Positions 27,651 to 35,414 of a stretch of DNA of 64,000 bases are shown piece by piece (the stretch's first letter is position 1; each line of letters starts with the position of its first letter). The stretch is from JBCCXL01 sp039191605 (GTDB lineage: Bacteria; Acidobacteriota; Thermoanaerobaculia; Multivoradales; JAHZIX01): positions 1 to 64,000 of the forward strand of contig JBCCXL010000001.1 of the NCBI GenBank assembly GCA_039191605.1. Direction: 5' to 3'. Under the pieces are notes generated by a model. The model did no database searches, had not been told where the DNA came from, and was given only the letters and a program-made list of their open reading frames with translations. The position numbers were made by a program, and so were the translations under genes.

Positions 27651-29029
27651 CGAGCACCTCCCGAGGCAGAACCTTCAGCGAGCGAGAGAGTGGAGGCCAG
27701 AGCTTCCCGAGGACCGTCCTGGGGCCCTTCCGTCGGCAGCGGCGCTTCTTCCACCGCTCGCACCTCCATGCCGTCCACCGGGGTCTCCAGGGGAGAGACG
27801 CATACCCGCTCTCCCGCCTCGAGGCCGCCGTCCACGATCACCACATCGCCGATTCGCCGCAGCACCGAGACCTGCCGAAAGCGCAGGCGGCTCTCGTCGT
27901 CAAGCACCATCACTCGATTCTCGCCCCGCAGCACGACGCGGGGAAGTACGAAGACCCCGTCGACATCCCGGCCGTCGATCTTGGCGTTGACGAAGAGCCC
28001 CACCGCCAGGGGGGAGCTGGCCTCCGCCGAGTCGAGGCCGCGGCTGCGAAAGGGATCCTCCACCCGCGCGATGAGGGGCACCATGCGGCTCTGGCGATCG
28101 ATCTCACCGCCGGTGCGCACTACGCGGCCCCGCCAGCGCTGAGTGCGGCCGGCAAATTCACTCTCCAGCACCACCGAAGCTCCATCCCCCAGCCCTCGTC
28201 CCGGCTCTCGACCCAGCTCCGTACCGGGAAGGTCCAGGTAAGCCAATTCCCCGTCCGGCACCGGCAGCTCGATCTCCGCATAGTCCACCGCGTAGACCTG
28301 CCCCAGGCTCTGACCGGGAGCCACATATTGCCCCACGTCCGCCCGCTTGTCGCGGATTCGGCCATCGAAGGGGGCCCGCACCACGGTGCGCTCGAGGCTG
28401 AGCTTGGCGGCGGCGAGATTCGCCTCCGCCGCGGCGAGGTTGGCCTCCGCCTCCGCCACCTGGGGGGCCCGAATCACCAGCGGTGAGGGCGTGCCCTGCT
28501 GGCCGAGCTCTTCCCATTCCCGACGGGCCACGTCGGCCTCCGCCCGCTCTCGCTCCAGCAGGGTCTTCGCCCTCGCTACCTCCGCCTCGGAGCGGGTGAC
28601 GGCGAGCTCGTAATCCCTGGCGTCGAGGCGCACCAGAGTCTGCCCTTTCTGGAAGAAGGCACCGGCGGCAAAACTCGGCGAGGCCGAGACGATACGGCCC
28701 GCCACTTCCGCCACCAGGGCAGCTTCCGTGCGCGGCGACACCGTGCCCTGAGAGCTGACGTCCAAAGAGATCGTGCGGGGCAGAGCCTCCATCACCCGCA
28801 CCAGCGGCGCCGGGGGCGCCAGCTCGGTCTTCGCCACCGGCTGCTTCGAGTTCACCAAGAAGCCCGCCGCCAGAACCCCTAGCGCGAGGAGCAGCACCGG
28901 CGCCACGATCTTAAGCCACCGGCTACCGGAGGAAGAGTTGCCCTCTTCGACTTCAGCAGCGGTAGCGGGAGTTTCCGCCACGACGGGCTCCGGCTGGGAG
29001 TCCCGAAGACTCGGCTCGTATTCACTCAT
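27647..29029 (-). CDS. RND periplasmic adaptor (membrane fusion protein)
   Basis: A 460-residue HlyD/AcrA-type adaptor with one N-terminal membrane anchor (IVAPVLLLALGVLAAGFLV). Next come a biotinyl-lipoyl-like half (SLDVSSQGTVSPRTEAALV), an alpha-helical hairpin (about 125-200, with EANLAAAEANLAAAK), its partner half (VVRAPFDGRIRDKRADVGQ) and a beta-barrel. It links the pump to the outer-membrane factor. ATG at 29029 overlaps the stop of that factor's gene (ATGA), so I prefer it to the longer TTG start. The C-terminal about 30 residues are low-complexity. Confidence 0.92.
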   Translation of the reverse strand: MSEYEPSLRDSQPEPVVAETPATAAEVEEGNSSSGSRWLKIVAPVLLLALGVLAAGFLVNSKQPVAKTELAPPAPLVRVMEALPRTISLDVSSQGTVSPRTEAALVAEVAGRIVSASPSFAAGAFFQKGQTLVRLDARDYELAVTRSEAEVARAKTLLERERAEADVARREWEELGQQGTPSPLVIRAPQVAEAEANLAAAEANLAAAKLSLERTVVRAPFDGRIRDKRADVGQYVAPGQSLGQVYAVDYAEIELPVPDGELAYLDLPGTELGREPGRGLGDGASVVLESEFAGRTQRWRGRVVRTGGEIDRQSRMVPLIARVEDPFRSRGLDSAEASSPLAVGLFVNAKIDGRDVDGVFVLPRVVLRGENRVMVLDDESRLRFRQVSVLRRIGDVVIVDGGLEAGERVCVSPLETPVDGMEVRAVEEAPLPTEGPQDGPREALASTLSLAEGSASGGAR

Positions 29030-30909
29030 GATGTCGACCAACCTTCTACGGCGCTCCCGCTAAGGGAGGCCGGGGATGAGGAATTCTGTGAAAAATCTGG
29101 GATCGAGGGATTCGAACGAGAGAGGGCGGCGCCAGCAGAGTTGACGCCTGAAGACTTGAAGCCAGAAGAGTCGGGACCAGGGGAGCCGGAGCCCACCGGC
29201 TCTGTCGAAGCAGTTCCAGAGCCTGGCCCCTCCGCACTAGACCCCTCCGCACTAGACCCCTCCGCACTAGAAATAGCGTTAGGAGTCGCGCTCGAAGCGA
29301 GATCCTCCTCCGAGACGAAGACCGGGGCGTCGGGGAAGCGGTTCCCTGCTGCCTCCATTCGCTCCTCGAAGCCCGAGGGTAGGAGCCACGATTCGGCATC
29401 GAGGCCTCCCCCCAGCGCCACCACCAAATCCACCCGGTTGTTCAGCAGGCGACGCTGGGCATCCAGCAGCTGACTGCGGGTGGAGAGGGCCTGGCGCTGA
29501 CTCTCGAGGACGGTGAGATAGCCCACCAGGCCGGCGAGATAGCGCTCCTGGGAAAGCCGTTCGGCCCCCAGCGACTGCTCCGCCGCGCGCTCCAGGGCAA
29601 CCACCTGGGTTTGCAGTGAGCCTTCCGACGCCAGCGAGGTCTCGACCTCCGAAAAGGCCTGCAGGATGTTCTGGGCATAGCCCGCCAGCGCCTGCTCCTG
29701 GCTCGCCTCCTGCAGCTCCACGGCGGCCCGCAGACGGCCGCCCTGGAAGATCGGCTGCAGCAGGCCTCCCGCCAGGCTCCACACCGAGAAGTCGCCGTCC
29801 AGCAGATCTTCCAGCTCCTGGCTCGAGGTTCCCACAGAGGCGGTGAGAGACAGGCCCGGATAGAGCGCCGCCCTCGCCTGCTCCACTCGGTAACCCGCCG
29901 CCACCAGGCGCCGCTCCGCCGCCGCCAGATCCGGCCGACGGCGCACCAGCTCCGCCGGCAGGCCGGCCGGAACCGGCCCCGGCAGCAGTGCCAGCGGGCT
30001 CGCCTCCGGCTCCTCGCCGGAGCCCTGCACCGTCAGCACCCGGCCCGCGGGATAGCGGCCGACGAGGACCTCCAGCTGTCGCCGAGCGCTCTGCAGCGCC
30101 AGGCGACGGCCCTCCAGGGAGGCCTCCGCGGAGGCCTCACTGGACAGCGCCAGCCGTAAATCCAGCGCCGTCCGCAGGCCCGCTTCATAACGCCGCCGCA
30201 CCTGGCTGGAAGAGGCCTGCCGACTTTCCAAGGTCTCCTGCGCCAGGGCCCGCTGTAGCTCCGCCTCCCGCACCGCGAAGTAGGCCTTCGAGGTCTGGGC
30301 CGCGAGGGAAAGCCGAGCCGCGGCGTAATCCGCCTGCGCCGCCGCCAGATCTTCCGTCGCCGCATCTCGGCCGGCCCTCAGGCGGCCCCAGAGATCGACC
30401 TCCCAGGAAACATCCAGGGAGACGCCGAAGGTCGAGGTGGTGCTGGAGAGCACCTCTTCCTCGCCGCCGGGAATCGGGAAACCGATAAAGTTCTGCTTGC
30501 GCCGGGAGCCGTTGAAGCTGCCGTTCACCTGCGGAGCGAGGTCCGCTCCGGCGATGCGAGCCTGAATCCACGCCTGCTCCAGCCGCGCCGCCGCCGCCGC
30601 CAGGTCTCGATTCGCCTCGAGGCCCTCCTCCACCAGGGCATCCAGCTCCGGATCCCCGAAGCTCGTCCACCAGCGATCCGTCAGCGGAGCTTCTTCCCCC
30701 CGCTCTTCACCCCCACCATCCACCCTCGCCTGCGCGACCCAAGAGGGCTCCGCGGGAACATCGACGGTCGGTGCCGGCTCGAGGCTCGCGCAGCCGGAAA
30801 GGCTCAGCACCATCCCTAGGGCCACACCCGGCGCCATCCTTAGCACCGACATGCGCGGCAGAACTCGAATTCGACGAGGCGAGGGACCCCGCCTCTGGAG
30901 CTTCATCAT
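29026..30909 (-). CDS. Outer-membrane efflux lipoprotein (TolC/NodT family)
   Basis: A 627-residue outer-membrane factor with a lipoprotein signal (lipobox LSGC, C40) and two OEP repeats, about 65-290 and 300-500. It forms the exit duct of the RND pump. GGAGA precedes the ATG. It is about 100 residues longer than usual because of a Ser/Gly/Glu-rich C-terminal tail. Part of that tail (SSAEGSSAEGSSAEG) is encoded by three identical 15-bp units at 29227-29271. The tail probably sits in the periplasm and is disordered. Second gene of the tetR-omf-mfp-rnd operon. Confidence 0.92.
   Translation of the reverse strand: MMKLQRRGPSPRRIRVLPRMSVLRMAPGVALGMVLSLSGCASLEPAPTVDVPAEPSWVAQARVDGGGEERGEEAPLTDRWWTSFGDPELDALVEEGLEANRDLAAAAARLEQAWIQARIAGADLAPQVNGSFNGSRRKQNFIGFPIPGGEEEVLSSTTSTFGVSLDVSWEVDLWGRLRAGRDAATEDLAAAQADYAAARLSLAAQTSKAYFAVREAELQRALAQETLESRQASSSQVRRRYEAGLRTALDLRLALSSEASAEASLEGRRLALQSARRQLEVLVGRYPAGRVLTVQGSGEEPEASPLALLPGPVPAGLPAELVRRRPDLAAAERRLVAAGYRVEQARAALYPGLSLTASVGTSSQELEDLLDGDFSVWSLAGGLLQPIFQGGRLRAAVELQEASQEQALAGYAQNILQAFSEVETSLASEGSLQTQVVALERAAEQSLGAERLSQERYLAGLVGYLTVLESQRQALSTRSQLLDAQRRLLNNRVDLVVALGGGLDAESWLLPSGFEERMEAAGNRFPDAPVFVSEEDLASSATPNAISSAEGSSAEGSSAEGPGSGTASTEPVGSGSPGPDSSGFKSSGVNSAGAALSRSNPSIPDFSQNSSSPASLSGSAVEGWSTS
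29227..29271. repeat. 15-bp in-frame tandem repeat in the efflux factor tail
   Basis: Three perfect copies of CCCCTCCGCACTAGA (plus strand), encoding a five-residue repeat in the C-terminal extension of the outer-membrane factor. Confidence 0.9.
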
Positions 30910-30979
30910 GAGAGATCTCCGTCGCCAACCGGTGGCGTCAGGGTTTGAGATTCATCCGCTAGAGAGCCATCCACGCTGA

Positions 30980-31783
30980 TCACGCTTCGCCCTCCGCAGG
31001 AGAGCCCGCCGCAGGAGAGTCCGCTGCAAGGCAGGGCGGCAGACTGAGGTCTTCATCCAGGGCGGCGGGGGCCCTCATCCCAGCAGCGGCGTAGGTGACG
31101 AGCACCCGCTGAAGCGTCTCCACATCCTGGGGATCACAACGACCTTCGCTCACCTGGCAGATCATCGACCCGTTGAGGGTGACCTGGATGACCGCCCCCA
31201 CCATGAAGTGCAGTCGCCACAGCAGCTCGGGGGCGGAGAGATGAGGCAGGCAGCGATGCAGCGCCGCCGTGAAGCGACGCAAGATCACTTCGAATTGCCC
31301 CTCCATCAGGCGCTGCATCTCGAGCCCCGGCTCGGAGAAGGTTCTGCCCATCAGCCGCCGCAGCGTCTCGGCGGAATCCTGACGCCCCGAACTCGCGTCC
31401 GCCTCTGTGCCAGCTTCCGTTCTAGAGCCTGCTTCCGTTTTGGGACCTGCTTCCGTCTCGGGCCCCATCCCGCCGCTTTGAAGACGCAACACCGGCAGGA
31501 AGAAGGCGCTGAGGACCTCCTCCAGCTCTAGCTCGCTACCCTCTGCCGCCTCTTCCGCGAGATTCAGCAGCCGCAGTCGCTCCTGGTTCACCGGCTCCAG
31601 TCGGCGCCGAAAGACCTCTCGCACCAAGCCATCCTTCGACCCGAAGTGATAATTCACCGCCGCCAGATTCGCTCCCGCACGGCGAGTGACCGCCCTCAAG
31701 GAGGTCGCCTGGATGCCTTTCTCGGCGAAGAGGAACTCCGCTGCATCGAGAAGGCTGTCGCGGGTTTGTTGAGTCGATTCCAT
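30980..31783 (-). CDS. TetR-family repressor of the efflux operon
   Basis: A 267-residue TetR/AcrR regulator. The N-terminal helix-turn-helix contains TSLRAVTRRAGANLAAVNYHFGSKDGLV (residues 27-54 region), and the C-terminal ligand domain is of the CecR/DUF1956-like type. A 3 x 18-bp duplication (31409-31462) inserts a Glu/Ala/Gly-rich loop (ETEAGPKTEAGSRTEAG) into the ligand domain. GGAAGG lies seven bases from the ATG. As first gene of the pump operon, behind a promoter flanked by dyads, it most likely represses itself and the pump until a pump substrate binds. Confidence 0.9.
   Translation of the reverse strand: MESTQQTRDSLLDAAEFLFAEKGIQATSLRAVTRRAGANLAAVNYHFGSKDGLVREVFRRRLEPVNQERLRLLNLAEEAAEGSELELEEVLSAFFLPVLRLQSGGMGPETEAGPKTEAGSRTEAGTEADASSGRQDSAETLRRLMGRTFSEPGLEMQRLMEGQFEVILRRFTAALHRCLPHLSAPELLWRLHFMVGAVIQVTLNGSMICQVSEGRCDPQDVETLQRVLVTYAAAGMRAPAALDEDLSLPPCLAADSPAAGSPAEGEA
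31409..31462. repeat. 18-bp imperfect tandem repeat inside tetR
   Basis: Three head-to-tail units around the core CTTCCGT, in frame, encode the acidic loop of the regulator's ligand-binding domain. Confidence 0.8.
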
Positions 31784-31816
31784 CCTGGGACCTTCCGAGT
31801 CGATAAACGCTCAATT

Positions 31817-31859
31817 GAAACGAACGTTTGAATTATACGATCGTTTCACCTCGGGTCAA
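31817..31859 (-). promoter_or_regulatory. Promoter and TetR-type operator of the efflux operon
   Basis: On the minus strand TTGACC (31854-31859) and a perfect TATAAT (31832-31837) are 16 nt apart. Dyads flank the -10: ACGATCGT at 31837-31844 and AAACG-AA-CGTTT at 31818-31829. The outer pair GAAACGA/TCGTTTC spans 31817-31847. A repressor bound here would block RNA polymerase, consistent with autoregulation by the adjacent TetR protein. The rest of the spacer to 32112 holds nothing I recognise. Confidence 0.75.
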
Positions 31860-32112
31860 GCTTTATCCAGCTCGATCCACTGCTGCGCTGCCCTTTTCTG
31901 CCACGCGTCCGATCGAATCAGCCGGGCGTTAGCCCTGGCTTACCGGATGGCCTTCGGACTTTTCTTTCCAACGGAGGAGTGTTCGATTCCTCCTCGCCTC
32001 CCGATGCGGCGCTCTACATCCTAGAAACTGCACGCACGCTACGGAGTGCCTTCCCCTCTCGCCACCTCCTACCCAAGCCGAAAGAGCTTTCCTCCCCTGC
32101 TAAAAGGGGAGC

Positions 32113-32377
32113 TCACCGGAGCTCTGGAGGGTCGGGGTCATCACTGTGGCGTACTGGCGGGTCGATAAAGATGCGGTACGCCAAGACACCGAGCAAGCCA
32201 ACCGCCGCCGCTGGCTCCCAACCGAAGACCATACCTATTCCGATGGCGATTAGGACTACAACCAGCGCCGCGATCGCGGTGATCTTCCTTTGCGCCATCG
32301 GGGTATAGACAGCAATGCTTGTATTTCTTCCCACTACCGCAAGGACAGGGATCATTGCGCCCAATGGCCTTGGTCAT
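32113..32377 (-). pseudogene. SEC-C motif membrane protein, frameshifted paralogue 1
   Basis: The 5' part encodes MTKAIGRNDPCPCGSGKKYK plus HCC, a zinc-binding SEC-C motif. The two-helix membrane part (KITAIAALVVVLIAIGIG onwards, ending RIFIDPPVRHSDD) is in another frame. Compared with the intact neighbour at 32451-32732, 14 nt are missing at about 32285/32286, which shifts the frame. The intact frame from the ATG would run on to a stop at 32141 with unrelated residues. A Shine-Dalgarno (GGGGG) and upstream sequence resemble those of paralogue 2, so this is a recent tandem duplicate that decayed, or a sequencing error. Confidence 0.8.
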
Positions 32378-32450
32378 AGGAAGCCCCCTGAACAAATTCT
32401 CCGATGGATGAGGTCACGTCAAGAGTCACTCCCCCCGCCAAGCAAGGAGC

Positions 32451-32732
32451 TCAGGTGCTCGGAGGGGGGTCTTCACCGTGAGGTTCGGGCGGGTCCGTGA
32501 AGATGCGACAGATCGCTACCACCAAGAAGCCGATGACGAAGGTCGCCAACGCTGCTTTGTAAGCGAAGGCGAAGAAAACACCGATGGCGACTAGGGTCAC
32601 AACCAGCGCCGCGATCGCGGTGATCTTGTTGCGATGCCCCTCCTTCACGCCATGAGGGTCAAGACAGCAATGCTTGTATTTCTTCCCATGACCGCAAGGA
32701 CAAGGATCGTTGCGCCCGATCGCCTTGGTCAT
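32451..32732 (-). CDS. SEC-C motif small membrane protein, paralogue 2
   Basis: A 93-residue protein with an N-terminal SEC-C motif (CPCGHGKKYKHCC, the C-x-C-x8-C-C pattern that binds zinc in SecA and many small proteins). Two hydrophobic segments follow (ITAIAALVVTLVAIGVFFAF and LATFVIGFLVVAICRIF), then a Pro/acidic tail. GGAGA lies six bases before the ATG, which excludes the longer upstream start. Middle member of a tandem trio. SEC-C can mediate contacts with SecB-like or ribosome-associated partners; here the motif would sit on the cytoplasmic face of a membrane protein. Function unknown. Confidence 0.8.
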   Translation of the reverse strand: MTKAIGRNDPCPCGHGKKYKHCCLDPHGVKEGHRNKITAIAALVVTLVAIGVFFAFAYKAALATFVIGFLVVAICRIFTDPPEPHGEDPPPST

Positions 32733-32949
32733 AGGAAGTCTCCTGAATAAATTTTCCGACGGGTGAGACCACTTCGAGAGTGGCCTCACCGCGAAGCCCA
32801 ACTACACCGCGAAGCCTCACCTCAGGCCGCAGGTCAGCGACTCATCCCGACGTGAAGCGACACCGGGGCCGAAGCGCATCAGCCCCTGCGCCACCCGCAA
32901 CGGTTCACCCCAAGGCAAGACTCACCGAGTCTTGACGCTAGGACCCAGC

Positions 32950-33243
32950 TTAGTTCCCGAAGCGAATCGCTCCCGGGTCGCCACCATCGCGGGGCGCCGG
33001 CGGGTCGGTGAAGATGCGATAGGCGGACACCACCAGCAGCCCGATCACGCCGGTCGCCAGCGCCGGCTCCTGGCCGAAGAGGAAAGCTACCGCGATCGCC
33101 GCCACCACCACGAGCAGCGCCCCGATGGTGGCGACCTTGTTGCGCTGATCCTCTTCTACTCCGCCGGTATGAATGCAGCAATGCTTGTACTTCTTGCCGT
33201 TACCGCAGGGGCAGGGGTCGTTCCGTCCAATCTCTTTGGCCAT
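32950..33243 (-). CDS. SEC-C motif small membrane protein, paralogue 3
   Basis: A 97-residue protein with the same layout as the two downstream neighbours: SEC-C motif (CPCGNGKKYKHCC), the linker HTGGVEEDQRNK, two hydrophobic segments and the conserved end AYRIFTDPPAPRDGGDP. It is more diverged from paralogues 1 and 2 than they are from each other, suggesting an older duplication. GGAGA is well placed before the ATG. The 392-nt spacer to the right (33244-33635) holds short direct repeats rich in CCGG and no supportable gene. Confidence 0.8.
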   Translation of the reverse strand: MAKEIGRNDPCPCGNGKKYKHCCIHTGGVEEDQRNKVATIGALLVVVAAIAVAFLFGQEPALATGVIGLLVVSAYRIFTDPPAPRDGGDPGAIRFGN

Positions 33244-33635
33244 GGGAGCTCTCCTAGTTGCTATCGAGTCGCTGGGGCCGCTCGAAGGAAGGTACACGCT
33301 GCCTCCCCAAGGGCCACCATTGGTGTCTACAGAACCCGGCGCTCATCGGGCCGGAGGTTCTAGCCAAGGAATCCATGATCCTAGCCCATTCCCCTCGGAT
33401 CTGCACCTCCACCCCCTTAGCGGCACTGCCGCCGCTCGCCGCGCTTCCCAACAACCTCTGGCATAGATCCCGACTCCGGGACCTCATTCCCGGACCTCGT
33501 ACCAGGGCTCCGTACCGGCGCCTCATGCCCGGCGCCTTATGCCTAGACTTCACTCCACACTTCACTCTGAGCTTCCATCGGAACTGCCATCGGACTTCAA
33601 CCCGGACTAAATTATGAGGCGCTATCATCTCCCCC

Positions 33636-34262
33636 ATGAGCGTGCCCAACATCCCCGCCCCCCATCAGTGGCTGCCGACAGAAACCCTCCCTGAACCCCA
33701 CGGCGTCTTGGTGATGGCCTTGGTCGGGCTGCTCCTGCTGCTCGCCGGACGACGCCTCGCGTGGCTCGCGCTGCTGGCGGTCGGCGCGGTGGGAGGGTTC
33801 ATCCTCGCTTCCCGGCTCCCCCTACCGGCGGTAGGAGAGGGAGCCGTCGACGGCCAGGCTTTGACCTGGGTGATCGCCGGCCTGGGAGCTCTAGTGGGCG
33901 TCCTGCTGGCGCTCTTCGTCAAGCGTGTCGCCGTCGGCGTCGCCGGATTCGCTGGCGGCGCGCTGGGCGTCGTGGCGCTGCTGCCGCTCCTCGCTCCGGC
34001 CTTCGGCGAGCCCACCGCCAGCTGGCTGGCGGCGAACCTCTGGGCCCCGGTGCTGGTCGGCGGCATTCTCGGCGCGGCCCTTGCCGCCTGGCTGGTGGAA
34101 GCGGCGATGATCGTCGTCACTTCGGTCCTCGGCGCGCAGATGGTCACCGCGGCCATTCCTCTGGCGACCCAACGAGAAACGCCAGCGCTGATAGCGCTGG
34201 CGTGGATTGTCTTGGCGCTGCTGGGAATCGCGATTCAGGCCCGCAGCTGGGCCAAAGACTAG
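33636..34262 (+). CDS. Polytopic membrane protein of unknown function (DUF4203/TMEM198-like)
   Basis: A 208-residue protein with about seven hydrophobic helices starting at residue 24 (VLVMALVGLLLLLAG) and rich in Gly/Ala. Alternating helix and short loop with glycine zippers (GAVGGFIL, GFAGGALGVVALL, GGILGAALAAWLVEAA) recall TM7S3/TMEM198-type DUF4203 proteins, but no diagnostic motif is visible. It converges with infC; a short hairpin lies between the two genes. Confidence 0.6.
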   Translation: MSVPNIPAPHQWLPTETLPEPHGVLVMALVGLLLLLAGRRLAWLALLAVGAVGGFILASRLPLPAVGEGAVDGQALTWVIAGLGALVGVLLALFVKRVAVGVAGFAGGALGVVALLPLLAPAFGEPTASWLAANLWAPVLVGGILGAALAAWLVEAAMIVVTSVLGAQMVTAAIPLATQRETPALIALAWIVLALLGIAIQARSWAKD

Positions 34263-34308
34263 TCTGCTAGGAACCAGAGCTAGTCTAGTGGGCTAGAGCA
34301 AGATCGTC

Positions 34309-34329
34309 GCGGGACACCTGGGCTCCCGC
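34309..34329. terminator. Possible weak terminator hairpin
   Basis: GCGGGA and TCCCGC pair around a 9-nt loop between the convergent membrane-protein gene and infC. There is no T-run in either direction, so activity is doubtful. Confidence 0.3.
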
Positions 34330-34336
34330 AGCAGGA

Positions 34337-34996
34337 TCACTCCTCTTCGCCCGCCGCTGCGGCGGCAGCCGCCGCGGCCGCCGGATCTTCCCCTCTGGCG
34401 AGGGCCTCTTCCTCCGCCCGGCGCTCTTTGTTCGCCTTGCGGACCTTCGGCGGCAGGGGAGCGAGGATCATGGTCATCTGACGACCCTCCAGACGGCTGC
34501 GGGACTCGATCTCGGCAACGTCCACGATGCCCTTCTCGACGTTGTCGAGGATCTTGATCCCCAGCTCAGGGCGACGCAGCTGACGCAGCCGGAAGAAAAC
34601 CGTGATCTTGACCTTCTTGCCGGAATCGAGGAAACGAATGGCGCGCTTGAGCTTGATGTGGAAATCGTGCTCGTCGATGGTCGGGCGGAACTTGACCTCT
34701 TTGACCTCGATGGTCTGCGCCTTCTTCTTGGACTCACGGGCTCTCTTCTCCCGCTCGAAGCGGGTCTTGCCCCAGTCCATGATCTTGACAACGGGCGGAT
34801 CTGCGCTGGCCCCGACCTCGACCAGATCCAGGTTCTGCTCCTGCGCCCTCGCCTTTGCCGCGCTCAACTCGATGATCCCCACCTGGGTCCCATCGGCATC
34901 GATGAGCCGCACCGGGCTCTTGCGGATCCTGTCGTTGACACGGGTCGTCTCTTGCTTGCGGGGCGGGATCATGAACCCACGACGTCGTCTTCTCAC
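34337..34996 (-). CDS. infC: Translation initiation factor IF-3
   Basis: About 219 residues. The N-domain starts at TRVNDRIRKSPVRLID, the linker is rich in Lys/Arg (FEREKRARESKKKAQ), and the C-domain contains KVKITVFFRLRQLRRPELG. IF-3 binds the 30S subunit and checks the start codon. I chose GTG at 34996 because GAGGG lies six bases upstream; ATG at 34972 is the alternative, and the longer frame to 35074 lacks support. The C-terminus carries an unusual Ala-rich tail of about 25 residues (poly-Ala then GEEE). The usual downstream rpmI-rplT genes are absent. The 418-nt spacer to the right shows nothing else recognisable. Confidence 0.93.
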   Translation of the reverse strand: MRRRRRGFMIPPRKQETTRVNDRIRKSPVRLIDADGTQVGIIELSAAKARAQEQNLDLVEVGASADPPVVKIMDWGKTRFEREKRARESKKKAQTIEVKEVKFRPTIDEHDFHIKLKRAIRFLDSGKKVKITVFFRLRQLRRPELGIKILDNVEKGIVDVAEIESRSRLEGRQMTMILAPLPPKVRKANKERRAEEEALARGEDPAAAAAAAAAAGEEE

Positions 34997-35414
34997 TCGA
35001 AACCCTCTTTCGGCCGTTTTCGACGGAGTGCGGCGCAGCGACGCGGGCTGTCGAACCGCACGACAATTAAGCACGAAGACCCCCGGCCCTCGTGCACTTC
35101 AAGGTTCCCTGAATCAGGCAACTCTGCGAGCATCATAGTCTATCCCCTCCCGGGAACCCAGAGGGTGCGGGGACTTTTCACCCTCAAAGCCGCGCCCAAA
35201 GGCCGGTTAGATCAGCGCAGCTTCGACCCGGGAGCCGCAAAGCCGAGTCTCGTCCACCGTCATCAAAGCCATGAGGAAACTGGCCGGCCGGCGAGGGCAA
35301 CCTCGAAGCAGCGGCCCTGTGACAAACTCGCCTCATGACTCTCGCCTTCTTTTCCCCTTTCGCCGAGCCGGCGAAGCGCGTGTCCACGTTATTGGCTCTC
35401 GATGGAGGTCGACC

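Noticed and set aside
31785..31797. Partial repeat match (GGAAGGTCCC, minus strand) at the tetR ribosome site
   Set aside because: Only ten bases agree and they include the Shine-Dalgarno sequence; not enough to call another copy.
31968..31998. GTTCGATTCC word resembling a tRNA T-loop
   Set aside because: The flanking bases cannot form a five-pair T-stem, and no acceptor or anticodon arm is found.
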